NCBI GenBank assembly: GCA_023409955.1
Contig: JAEYQQ010000027.1
Span: 1 to 14,113, forward strand
Length of the DNA stretch: 14,113 nt
Direction of reading: 5' to 3'
DNA from: Bacillota bacterium
GTDB lineage: Bacteria > Bacillota > Clostridia > Christensenellales > Aristaeellaceae
The position numbers and the translations under genes were made by a program. This document shows positions 1-6,019 of this stretch, piece after piece (within the stretch, counting starts at the first letter, position 1; each line of letters opens with the position of its first letter). The notes under the pieces are model-generated. The model was not told the origin of the DNA. It was given only the letters and a program-made list of their open reading frames with translations, and did not search any database.

Positions 1-46
1 CTTGCCAAGGTGGATGTCGCGAGTTCGAATCTCGTCTACCGCTCCA
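1..46 (+). tRNA. tRNA-Gly (GCC), 3' part only
   Basis: The window opens inside the anticodon arm. The anticodon loop reads TTGCCAA, giving anticodon GCC. A T-arm follows with the GTTCGAATC loop signature, then the 3' acceptor strand and an encoded CCA at 44-46. The 5' half, with the D-arm and the 5' acceptor strand, lies outside the window, so acceptor pairing cannot be tested here. Only five bases separate it from tRNA-Cys, so the two are almost certainly co-transcribed. Confidence 0.9.
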
Positions 47-51
47 CACAC

Positions 52-126
52 GGCGCCATAGCCAAGTGGTAAGGCGAAGGTCTGCAAAACCTTTATTCTC
101 CAGTTCGAATCTGGATGGCGCCTCCA
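52..126 (+). tRNA. tRNA-Cys (GCA)
   Basis: A complete cloverleaf of 75 nt including encoded CCA. The 7-bp acceptor stem pairs GGCGCCA (52-58) with TGGCGCC (116-122). The anticodon stem pairs AAGGT (77-81) with ACCTT (89-93), and the anticodon is GCA at 84-86. The discriminator base is U (123), the identity element expected of tRNA-Cys. The T-arm carries the GTTCGAATC signature. It sits second in the tRNA cluster, five bases after tRNA-Gly, and is followed by a terminator-like hairpin. Confidence 0.97.
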
Positions 127-134
127 GTAAGAAG

Positions 135-163
135 ACCCGCACCCAGATTGGCGCGGGTTTTTT
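135..163 (+). terminator. Intrinsic terminator-like hairpin after tRNA-Cys
   Basis: ACCCGC (135-140) pairs with GCGGGT (153-158). CC (142-143) and GG (150-151) extend the stem inward across a mismatch. A run of six T (158-163) follows. It has the form of a rho-independent terminator, yet tRNA-Leu begins only nine bases after the T-run. It therefore either terminates partially or does not act as a full stop. Confidence 0.75.
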
Positions 164-172
164 CCTACACAT

Positions 173-257
173 GCTGAAATGGCGGAATGGCAGACGCCGG
201 GGACTTAAAATCCCCTGTCCTCTGGGCGTGCGGGTTCGAGTCCCGCTTTCAGCACCA
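173..257 (+). tRNA. tRNA-Leu (UAA)
   Basis: A complete class II tRNA of 85 nt including encoded CCA. The acceptor stem pairs GCTGAAA (173-179) with TTTCAGC (247-253), and the discriminator A is at 254. The anticodon stem pairs GGGGA (199-203) with TCCCC (211-215), with anticodon TAA at 206-208 reading UUA codons. The long variable arm is the leucine/serine hallmark. The T-arm has GGTTCGAGTCC. No sigma-A promoter is visible in the nine bases between the upstream hairpin and its 5' end, so it probably depends on readthrough from upstream. Confidence 0.97.
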
Positions 258-265
258 AGTTGTAA

Positions 266-310
266 GCCCCTTGAATTTCCTGATAGTCAGGAGTCAAGGG
301 GCACTTTTTT
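266..310 (+). terminator. Rho-independent terminator ending the tRNA cluster
   Basis: A 9-bp outer stem pairs GCCCCTTGA (266-274) with TCAAGGGGC (294-302). An inner stem pairs TCCTGA (278-283) with TCAGGA (287-292) around a 3-nt loop. The tract ACTTTTTT runs to 310. This is a strong hairpin with a T-run and closes the Gly-Cys-Leu tRNA transcript. Confidence 0.92.
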
Positions 311-348
311 GTTACAAAATAATTATCACAAGATAACACAATAAGCTA

Positions 349-624
349 CACTCATTGGGCTGAATGAAGGCTGCGAGTTTTTATGTGTTTGATAAGGGAC
401 CATACTCGGAGGATCATATCTTCTCAATTCCTGAGCTGTTTCCACACCTTCCAATGGCTGTCCTATCGGCGAACTTTGGGTGCCCGGAAGAAACATTCAA
501 GGGCATTCCTAAAGAGCAGGTGTATATTTGTGATGGCGGTGAACCTGGTATGCTTGCTTTTAAAACTTACTTACGGATTTCAATTATCAAAAGATGGGTG
601 TTCATCCAGGCTCAAGCAATGTAA
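349..624 (+). pseudogene. Decayed fragment of an oxalate-decarboxylase-type bicupin
   Basis: Reading across frames gives HSLG, then LNEGCEFLC (frame of position 360), then VFDKGPYSED and onward to SANFGCPEETF, IPKEQVYIC and GEPGML (frame of 364). From memory of the family, this matches the junction between the two cupin domains of Bacillus OxdC: PHSIQ..., EFLLVFDDG, FSEN, H-P-V-ANFG, YIF and PGSL. The first cupin's metal-binding part and essentially all of the second cupin are missing. At least two frame changes lie near 358-388. No ribosome binding site precedes the ATG at 364, and homology fades after about 560. It is read as the remnant of a gene for oxalate breakdown (oxalate to formate plus CO2), or of a related bicupin, and is not expected to be functional. 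It sits directly after the tRNA cluster terminator. Confidence 0.7.
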
Positions 625-643
625 TCAACTAATTAACAAAATA

Positions 644-675
644 CGTAAACTCTTTAATAAAGTTTACGGATTTTT
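644..675 (+). terminator. Hairpin terminator, probably bidirectional
   Basis: CGTAAACT plus TTT (644-655, one bulged C) pairs with AAAGTTTACG (659-668) around a 3-nt loop. GGATTTTT follows on the plus strand and TATTTT on the minus strand. On the plus strand it follows the cupin remnant. On the minus strand it follows the small ORF ending at 718 and is the natural end of the GNAT-isomerase operon. Confidence 0.7.
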
Positions 676-717
676 ATAGACCTATATGTTATTTTTGCAT
701 ACTGGAAATTGCCCATG

Positions 718-984
718 TCAAATATGTAAAAGAAATGAACATAGCAGCCAGTGTTTCCAATGGAATGTGAAGTATGGTCTGCTTTTGTGCGATGTATTCC
801 ATGAATAAAATGCATGGCCAAGCGCAAAGCGTTTCATAGATGCTTGTCTAGCATCATTTGTATCAATGCCGTAATCAGTATAGGTTTTGTTGTGTTCACC
901 AAATTTTTTGACAATTCGGGTATTCGCTCTCATTGCCTGTATCAACACCTGCATGGCTGGCTTGTTCCACATATAATAGACCAT
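718..984 (-). CDS. Hypothetical protein, 88 aa
   Basis: I do not recognise this protein. The ORF starts 50 bases after the isomerase gene on the same strand. A GAGGT motif lies seven to eight bases before its ATG (minus-strand context GAGGTAGTATA-ATG), a plausible ribosome binding site. The product is basic and rich in aromatic residues, with no signal peptide, clear membrane segment or cysteine motif. The first half, with stretches such as QAMRANTRIVKKFGEH and DYGIDTNDARQ, looks like soluble protein. The last 30 residues (HKSRPYFTFHWKHWLLCSFLLHI region) have an odd composition and may be read out of the original frame. It could be a small real gene, the 5' remnant of a longer one, or a chance ORF. 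It would be the last cistron before the hairpin at 644-675. Confidence 0.3.
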   Translation of the reverse strand: MVYYMWNKPAMQVLIQAMRANTRIVKKFGEHNKTYTDYGIDTNDARQASMKRFALGHAFYSWNTSHKSRPYFTFHWKHWLLCSFLLHI

Positions 985-1034
985 TATACTACCTCGTCTT
1001 TATGTGCCCAATCATTCATCTGTATTTAGTAGCA

Positions 1035-1793
1035 TTATTTTAAGTAACTGCTCAAAGCATTCAGTAACGCTTCTGCGTGCTCTAAATCAGGGGGCATCAA
1101 CTCCAGGCCAACAGGAATCTGCACATTGGTATCATACAGATATTTCAGCAAGGGTCTGTAATCATATCCTTCAAAAAGTTGATGGTCCCTGGCAGGAAAT
1201 CCGGCAATGTGTATATGGCCGATGAGATCAAGGTTATGACTTATCAAATCCAATACGTCTTCGCCCATATGAAGCTGATGATATACATCATAAAGTAGCC
1301 TGATGTTGGGTGAGTTTACTTCGCGGATGATATCAAAGCCCTCCTGGGAGTTAGTCAGATAATACCCTTTATGATCCTTGACATCATTGAGCGGCTCCAC
1401 CAGTAACGTTATACCTGCCTCTTCCAAATAAGGCTTCATGCGCGTCAAGCCTTTTACAATAGCAGCATGCTGGACTTTTCTGGGAGCACCTGTGTCTTGG
1501 CCGACTTGTGTGATGAGGGAAGAACAAGCAAGTAGTCTGGCAGTTTCGCTTGCCTGCTTTAAGGCCATTTCATATTCTTCATGCAGGCTTTCATCATTCA
1601 AGGTAAAAAATCCAGTACAAAAGGCACTCAGAGATATATGATGCTTTTCCATGAGAAAACGGATGGAATCGATTTCTTCCGGAGCGATTCTCCAGTACTC
1701 ATATACTAAGTAACCTAATTGCTTCATGATGGTAAGCGCATCATCCATAGGCATTGTTTTAAACAGGCACCTTGTGTTTACACTAAATTGCAT
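1035..1793 (-). CDS. Sugar phosphate isomerase/epimerase, hydroxypyruvate isomerase-like TIM barrel
   Basis: The 252-aa protein belongs to the xylose-isomerase-like / AP endonuclease 2 TIM-barrel superfamily, closest in motif order to hydroxypyruvate isomerase (Hyi/OtnI). Likely divalent metal and substrate ligands are visible in order: Glu133 in LLVEPLN, Asp169 and His172 in LLYDVYH, His193/His195 in GHIHIA with Arg202 just after, and Glu231 in GLELMP. The length is typical of the family (about 250-260 aa). The start is well supported by AGGAGG six bases before the ATG. Family members interconvert ketose/aldose or hydroxypyruvate/tartronate semialdehyde, but the substrate here cannot be read from sequence. 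No glyoxylate or inositol pathway genes flank it. It follows the GNAT gene by 35 bases, so the two are probably one operon. The protein is cytoplasmic. Confidence 0.85.
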   Translation of the reverse strand: MQFSVNTRCLFKTMPMDDALTIMKQLGYLVYEYWRIAPEEIDSIRFLMEKHHISLSAFCTGFFTLNDESLHEEYEMALKQASETARLLACSSLITQVGQDTGAPRKVQHAAIVKGLTRMKPYLEEAGITLLVEPLNDVKDHKGYYLTNSQEGFDIIREVNSPNIRLLYDVYHQLHMGEDVLDLISHNLDLIGHIHIAGFPARDHQLFEGYDYRPLLKYLYDTNVQIPVGLELMPPDLEHAEALLNALSSYLK

Positions 1794-1828
1794 AATGATC
1801 CTCCTGGATTTTATTATAAGTATAGATA

Positions 1829-2341
1829 CTATGTGCCTTGCCTTAAATCTAGCCGAATATAATGCCGATGATCATTCGTTTTTACAATCACACCGCCATT
1901 GGCCATGGCAACTCGGATGGATGGTATATTATGATTTTGTACCGTAAGCAAAAGCTCTTCAATTCCAAGGCTACATGCTTCCTTTATCATTAATTTGAAC
2001 AGCAGTCTTCCATATCCTTTTCCTCGGCATGCAGGGCGAATGGCATAGCCGCCATGGCCACCTTCCTCCCGTAATTGCTCAGTAAGGGTATGGCGCAGTT
2101 TACCCATGCCAACCGGTAAGTTGTCCACAAACAACCAGTAGATCGTACTGGGCACCATCCAATCCGCAAGACCAACACCCTTTGAAATATTGTCGCTTTT
2201 AATCAGCCATTCCTTGTACGCTTCAAAACTTTTGCCATGACCGCCGTTTATAAAGCCATTTTCATCCCTGGGAATCTCCTGCAGCATGGTGTAGATATCC
2301 ATGCTATCCATTGGCGATAGTTGCCTTAGAACAGCGTCCAT
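1829..2341 (-). CDS. GNAT-family N-acetyltransferase (COG3981-like)
   Basis: A 170-aa single-domain acetyltransferase. The acetyl-CoA pyrophosphate-binding motif A is clear: a GGYAIRP strand followed by RGKGYG at residues 106-111. A C-terminal beta-strand with Asn136/Asn138 then leads to an ANGG turn near 147-150, the usual GNAT order. The sequence before motif A (YWLFVDNLPVGMGKLRHTL) matches the COG3981 type of uncharacterised acetyltransferase. It should move an acetyl group from acetyl-CoA to an amine; the acceptor is unknown. Start: ATG at 2341 preceded by GAGGTG about nine bases upstream. It has its own consensus promoter at 2375-2403 and is the first gene of a likely operon with the isomerase. 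Confidence 0.88.
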   Translation of the reverse strand: MDAVLRQLSPMDSMDIYTMLQEIPRDENGFINGGHGKSFEAYKEWLIKSDNISKGVGLADWMVPSTIYWLFVDNLPVGMGKLRHTLTEQLREEGGHGGYAIRPACRGKGYGRLLFKLMIKEACSLGIEELLLTVQNHNIPSIRVAMANGGVIVKTNDHRHYIRLDLRQGT

Positions 2342-2374
2342 AACCTATAGCACCTCTCGTTTTGGGTTTGCCTT

Positions 2375-2403
2375 ATTATACCATGTGCCTAAATCAGGGT
2401 CAA
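2375..2403 (-). promoter_or_regulatory. Sigma-A promoter for the GNAT-isomerase operon
   Basis: On the minus strand, -35 TTGACC (2398-2403) and -10 TATAAT (2375-2380) are separated by exactly 17 bases. Transcription is predicted to start near 2368, giving a leader of about 27 nt with the GAGGTG ribosome binding site. Confidence 0.8.
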
Positions 2404-2521
2404 AAGAATATAATGTGTGCAAATATCGATAGATTTGTCCTATGTTGTATTTATGGGCATCGTAATGCAAATCGATCGCATGGCAGTGCCTTTTTAAGTT
2501 GAATAAAATATTTCGGAAAAC

Positions 2522-2545
2522 AAAAAAACTTCTCGAAATGAGAAG
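2522..2545 (-). terminator. Intrinsic terminator, minus strand
   Basis: A 6-bp perfect stem pairs CTTCTC (2529-2534 on the plus strand) with GAGAAG (2540-2545) around a 5-nt loop. On the minus strand seven T follow (2522-2528); on the plus strand the hairpin is followed by A, so it works only for minus-strand transcription. The only thing upstream for it to terminate is the unit starting near 2600. Confidence 0.65.
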
Positions 2546-2600
2546 AAAAACACTTGTGATAGTACTAAATAAAACACCCTTGATGTGCTGCATCAATGAT
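2522..2600 (-). ncRNA. Candidate small RNA, about 79 nt
   Basis: A complete short transcription unit on the minus strand in a 433-bp gap. The promoter at 2607-2635 predicts a start near 2600, and an intrinsic terminator ends at 2522. Near the 5' end a 6-bp perfect hairpin pairs TTGATG with CATCAA around a 5-nt loop (2580-2596). No ribosome binding site precedes any ATG in the transcript. The GNAT gene downstream has its own promoter, so this is not needed as its leader. The identity is unknown and I recognise no known RNA family. Alternatives are a leader/attenuator for the GNAT operon or a relic promoter. Confidence 0.45.
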
Positions 2601-2606
2601 ACATAT

Positions 2607-2635
2607 ACTATAAGCTCAAAACGTCAAACTGTCAA
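2607..2635 (-). promoter_or_regulatory. Orphan sigma-A promoter driving the candidate small RNA
   Basis: On the minus strand, a perfect -35 TTGACA (2630-2635) and a -10 TATAGT (2607-2612) are separated by 17 bases. There is no convincing gene immediately downstream; the transcript would reach the terminator after about 79 nt. Confidence 0.65.
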
Positions 2636-2716
2636 GCATTTTTTCAAAATACATAGATATAGCAAGCTCTGGGGTAATTGGCATGCATAAAGCCATAGAA
2701 GCATTACTAGCAGGCT

Positions 2717-2745
2717 TTGCGAATTCTGGCCTGTATGCTTATACT
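2717..2745 (+). promoter_or_regulatory. Probable sigma-A promoter of the ABC transporter operon
   Basis: -35 TTGCGA (2717-2722), a 17-base spacer and -10 TATACT (2740-2745). The predicted start is near 2752, leaving a leader of about 23 nt that holds AAAGGAGGG. The -35 is only a partial match. An AAAGCC/GGCTTT inverted repeat (2689-2694 and 2713-2718) overlaps it. Confidence 0.6.
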
Positions 2746-2774
2746 ATATCTCCGCACATAAAAGGAGGGATAAA

Positions 2775-3584
2775 ATGGAACAGATCATACTAGACGGTAT
2801 CTGCAAGCATTTTAAGGTGTATGAGCGGCCGGAGGGGAAATGGGGGCTCCTCAAAGGCGCATTCTTGCGCAATGTCAAGAAGGTACAGGCCTTGGACAGC
2901 ATCAGCCTCACCATACGCAAGGGGGAACTGGTAGGGTATATCGGGCCCAATGGCGCTGGCAAATCTACTACAGTGAAAGTAATGAGCGGCATACTGGTTC
3001 CAGATAGCGGGGAATGCCATATATCTGGTCGAGTGCCATGGAAAGAGCGGGTACAGCATGTAGTCAAAATTGGTGTTGTGTTTGGGCAGCGGAGCCAACT
3101 GTGGTGGGATGTACCGGTTCAGGACTCCTTTGATCTGCTGAGAAACATTTATGACATTGATCAGCATGCTTTCATGAAACGAATAGAAGAACTGACAGTT
3201 GCGCTTGATATCAAAAGCTTGCTGAAAACCCCTGTACGCCAGCTTTCCTTGGGTCAACGTATGCGTTGTGAGCTGGCGGCTGCCCTTTTGCACAGGCCAG
3301 AGATACTCTTTCTGGATGAGCCTACCATTGGGCTGGATGCTGTCTCGAAACTGGCACTTCGTGCCTTTTTGAAAAAAGAGAATGAGACACAAGGAACAAC
3401 CATGGTAATAACAACTCATGATATGGATGATATCGAGGCGCTATGCAGTCGGGTATTGGTCATCGGTCATGGAAGAATCTTATTTGACGGTACACTGGAT
3501 GCGCTGAAAGCCCGCTATTCTGCAGGTGAGAACCAGGATATCAACGAGACCATTGCAGCTATGTACAAAGACATGGCACTGTAG
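2775..3584 (+). CDS. ABC transporter ATP-binding protein (COG4586 type)
   Basis: The 269-aa nucleotide-binding subunit has every expected motif in order: Walker A GPNGAGKST (57-65), Q-loop Gln105, signature LSLGQ (157-161), Walker B ILFLDEP (177-183), D-loop GLD and switch His215. The N-terminal extension before Walker A and the context of two dissimilar ABC-2-type permeases match the COG4586/COG4587/COG3694 set of uncharacterised exporters. It powers transport by ATP hydrolysis at the cytoplasmic face of the membrane. AAAGGAGGG stands just before the ATG. The first permease starts seven bases after its stop, so the three genes form an operon. No biosynthetic or immunity gene next to it hints at the substrate. 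Confidence 0.93.
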   Translation: MEQIILDGICKHFKVYERPEGKWGLLKGAFLRNVKKVQALDSISLTIRKGELVGYIGPNGAGKSTTVKVMSGILVPDSGECHISGRVPWKERVQHVVKIGVVFGQRSQLWWDVPVQDSFDLLRNIYDIDQHAFMKRIEELTVALDIKSLLKTPVRQLSLGQRMRCELAAALLHRPEILFLDEPTIGLDAVSKLALRAFLKKENETQGTTMVITTHDMDDIEALCSRVLVIGHGRILFDGTLDALKARYSAGENQDINETIAAMYKDMAL

Positions 3585-3591
3585 GTGAAGC

Positions 3592-4422
3592 ATGCGAAAA
3601 ATGAAGCAGTTGAAAGCGTGTCTCTCCATCTTCCGCATTCAGCTGGCTCAGAGCCTGCAGTATAGATTGGCAGGCTTGGCAGGAGCCAGCATCGGTGTTT
3701 TCTGGGCGCTTATTGAAATCGTTGTTTTCTTGGTGTTTTATGAGCATGCGCAAAATAGGGCATTTGCCATGAATGGCTTGACTTTGGCGCAGGTCATATC
3801 CTATGTATGGGTGGCGCAGATGCTGGTACCCCTGCAGCCCATGAGCATTGATGGGGAGCTTTTATCCCAAATCACCAGTGGCAACGTGAGCATCGCACTA
3901 TGCCGTCCGCTGAAGTTGTATGATCATTGGTTTGCTCATACGGCTGCTGGAAGGTTGGGAGGATTCTGGATGCGGGCGCTGATGATTCTGCTGACATGCA
4001 TCTTGTTGCCATCGTCTATTGGTTTGTCAGCCCCGGCATCGGCAGTTGGTTTTTGGCTTTTCCTCATTTCTGCAATCGCATCATTTCTCCTGTGCACGGC
4101 ATATGGCATGCTGGTTACGGCTATCCGGCTGAACATTACCTGGGGAGAAGGGCCAACTTATATGATGCTTTTGATAAGCGGTGTATTATCTGGTAGCTAT
4201 CTACCCCTGCAATTGTGGCCGGATGTGCTGCAAAAGATCCTTTTATACCAGCCCTTTGCAGGATATTTGGATATCCCAGTTCGGTTGTATGTGGGTTCCA
4301 TGGATCCAGAACAAGGGATTTGGGCGATTGTCTTACAGCTAAGCTGGGTGTTTGTTTTTGTTGTGATTGGAAGGAAACTAATGGAAAGCAAGCTGGAAAC
4401 ACTGATTGTACAGGGGGGATGA
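3592..4422 (+). CDS. ABC-2-type permease (COG4587-like)
   Basis: A 276-aa integral membrane protein with about six hydrophobic segments. The first is near residues 25-52 (AGLAGASIGVFWALIEIVVF), with others around 65-80, 120-145, 150-175, 190-210 and 245-265. There is no signal peptide and no ATPase motif. Position between an ABC ATPase and a second permease, length and topology fit one half of a heterodimeric exporter channel. The start at 3592 has only a weak GGTGA ribosome binding site, so translation may be coupled to the ATPase gene, whose stop lies seven bases upstream. The next ATG, five codons in, is an alternative. The substrate is unknown. Confidence 0.88.
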   Translation: MRKMKQLKACLSIFRIQLAQSLQYRLAGLAGASIGVFWALIEIVVFLVFYEHAQNRAFAMNGLTLAQVISYVWVAQMLVPLQPMSIDGELLSQITSGNVSIALCRPLKLYDHWFAHTAAGRLGGFWMRALMILLTCILLPSSIGLSAPASAVGFWLFLISAIASFLLCTAYGMLVTAIRLNITWGEGPTYMMLLISGVLSGSYLPLQLWPDVLQKILLYQPFAGYLDIPVRLYVGSMDPEQGIWAIVLQLSWVFVFVVIGRKLMESKLETLIVQGG

Positions 4423-4425
4423 TAT

Positions 4426-5217
4426 TTGCGCAAGGAGTTGAAGGTTTATCTCAGTATGATCCGCATGCACCTTCTGGCCGGGCTGGAATACAAAGGCTGG
4501 TGGCTGATGATACTGCAGGTGTTGCTTGTAGTTATAACCGATCCTATTGCTACCTTTTTTATGTTTTCACGTTTTGGTGCTATCGGCCCTTGGACGCTGG
4601 AGAGGATCATGCTGATGTATGCCATCGCCATAACCTCCTTTGGTCTGGCAGAAAGCATGTGCCGAGGTTTTGACTACTTTCCATGGAAGATGATCCGATC
4701 CGGAGATTTTGACAGGCTGCTGCTGCGCCCCAGGACGCTATTTGTTCAGGTTGCAAGCTCTTACTTTCACATACACAGGTTGTCCCGGGTGGCGGCCGGA
4801 ATTGCTATGATCTGCTGGTGCATTGGCAAGCTTGGCGTGACACTGAATTTTGTTAGTTGTCTGGTTTTTATTTTCGCTTTGATAGGCGGCACGCTCATGT
4901 ATTGCGGCGTGTTTGTCATGAGCTCGGGGATTGCTTTCTTCACCATCAAAGCATTGGACTGGATCTATATTTTCACCAACGCCAGCTATCAGCTTACTCG
5001 ATGCCCGGTGGAATATATGCCAAAGATACTTTATCGTTTGTTCACGTTCTTCATGCCGCTGTTAATGATCAGCTATTATCCAGCCTCTGTGGCCTGTGGA
5101 TGGGGAGAAAGCGCATGGAAAGGATATTTGGCTCTGCCTGCAGGTGCAGCGTTTCTAGGTGCATCTCTGCTTGTCTGGCGCCTAGGTGTTAAACATTACA
5201 AGAGTACAGGTAGCTAA
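4426..5217 (+). CDS. ABC-2-type permease (COG3694-like)
   Basis: A 263-aa membrane protein, second permease of the exporter, with about six hydrophobic stretches. The conserved-looking cytoplasmic segment RSGDFDRLLLRPRTLF (near residues 90-105) is typical of this family: the first permease carries a similar SGNVSIALCRPLKLYD stretch at the same place, supporting common ancestry of the pair. The start codon is TTG, three bases after the previous stop, with a GGGGGG stretch as ribosome binding site. The gene ends inside the 5' arm of the terminator at 5216-5241. It should pair with the first permease to form the translocation channel; the cargo is unknown. Confidence 0.88.
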   Translation: MRKELKVYLSMIRMHLLAGLEYKGWWLMILQVLLVVITDPIATFFMFSRFGAIGPWTLERIMLMYAIAITSFGLAESMCRGFDYFPWKMIRSGDFDRLLLRPRTLFVQVASSYFHIHRLSRVAAGIAMICWCIGKLGVTLNFVSCLVFIFALIGGTLMYCGVFVMSSGIAFFTIKALDWIYIFTNASYQLTRCPVEYMPKILYRLFTFFMPLLMISYYPASVACGWGESAWKGYLALPAGAAFLGASLLVWRLGVKHYKSTGS

Positions 5218-5241
5218 AAAGGCCCCCGAAAGGGCCTTTTT
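5216..5241. terminator. Bidirectional terminator between the ABC operon and pflBA
   Basis: A 10-bp perfect stem pairs AAAAAGGCCC (5216-5225) with GGGCCTTTTT (5232-5241) around a 6-nt loop. It gives a T-run on both strands, as expected between convergent operons. The stop codon of the second permease overlaps its 5' arm, and pflA ends at 5248. Confidence 0.93.
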
Positions 5242-5247
5242 GATACG

Positions 5248-5985
5248 CTATACTTCCTTAAGCAAAACTTTTAGCTTTCTGGTTTCGAATATGGCCTTGG
5301 CTTGCATCAGGCTTTGCTTGTCTGGCGGTTCTATGTCAGCCAGGGCATAGGGCAGACGGAGCTCTTTCCATTTGTATTCGCCCATTTTGTGAAAGGGCAG
5401 AAGCTCAACCAACTCGATGCAGGAAAAGGTAGCAAGATAATCTGCCATATTCTTAAGTAAACCCATATCCAGCGTATATCCAGGCACAAGCACATGCCGA
5501 AGCCATACTGGTTTATGCGTAGATTCGCAATAAGCCAAAGTGGCAAGGGTTTCTTCATTACCCCGGCCTGTCAATACCTTGCATAGGTCATTGTCCAGGG
5601 CTTTGATATCCAGCAGTATCAGCTTTGCAGCATCCAAGGCCTGGCGGGATACGGTTAAGGGAACAGCTCCCGCTGTATCAAGAGCAGTATGGATATGATG
5701 CTCTTCACACTTTTTCATAATATCAGCAGCAAATTCGCTTTGCAAAAGCGGCTCGCCACCAGATAAGGTTACACCACCGGAACGGATAAAGTTTTTATAG
5801 CTGAGGATATCCTTTAGCACAGTCTCAGAGTCCATGACTTTGCCGCCGCCCATTTGCCAGGTGTCAGGATTGTGGCAATATTTGCATCTCAATCCACAGC
5901 CTTGCAGAAACAGGACATAACGTATGCCTGGCCCATCCAGTGTGCCAAAGCTTTCCACAGAATGGACATGGCCGGTTACACCCAT
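5248..5985 (-). CDS. pflA: Pyruvate formate-lyase activating enzyme (radical SAM)
   Basis: This enzyme uses a [4Fe-4S] cluster and S-adenosylmethionine to abstract hydrogen from the glycyl-radical glycine of PflB, switching it on under anoxia. The radical-SAM triad C-x3-C-x2-C is at Cys30, Cys34 and Cys37, followed by HNPDTW, and the SAM-contacting GGE motif is in TLSGGEPLLQ. The 245-aa length is nearly that of E. coli PflA (246). I place the start at the ATG at 5985, giving MGVTGHVHSVESFGT, because this aligns with the start of E. coli PflA and has AAAGGAG ten bases upstream. An in-frame extension to 6054 would overlap pflB and is not needed. It lies 34 bases after pflB, in one operon. Confidence 0.96.
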   Translation of the reverse strand: MGVTGHVHSVESFGTLDGPGIRYVLFLQGCGLRCKYCHNPDTWQMGGGKVMDSETVLKDILSYKNFIRSGGVTLSGGEPLLQSEFAADIMKKCEEHHIHTALDTAGAVPLTVSRQALDAAKLILLDIKALDNDLCKVLTGRGNEETLATLAYCESTHKPVWLRHVLVPGYTLDMGLLKNMADYLATFSCIELVELLPFHKMGEYKWKELRLPYALADIEPPDKQSLMQAKAIFETRKLKVLLKEV

Positions 5986-6019
5986 TGAATTGAAGCTCCT
6001 TTGCAAGAAAATCTTGACA

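Noticed and set aside
231..257. Integration (att) site at the 3' end of tRNA-Leu
   Set aside because: The tRNA 3' end is not repeated elsewhere in the window and no integrase or phage gene is present.
66..344. 92-codon ORF across tRNA-Cys, tRNA-Leu and both terminators
   Set aside because: The sequence is fully explained by the two tRNAs and their hairpins.
1804..1830. Separate promoter for the isomerase gene (TATAAT-like motif on the minus strand)
   Set aside because: No -35 at suitable spacing is visible, and the gene follows the GNAT gene by 35 bases, so operon transcription is simpler.
2345..2596. 83-aa minus-strand ORF filling the gap upstream of the GNAT gene
   Set aside because: It has no ribosome binding site (its ATG is about four bases from the predicted transcript start), runs through the terminator hairpin at 2522-2545 and the GNAT promoter, and has no recognisable family.
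2790..3419. 209-codon minus-strand ORF inside the ABC ATPase gene
   Set aside because: Antisense to a gene with all ABC motifs; no ribosome binding site and no recognisable domain.
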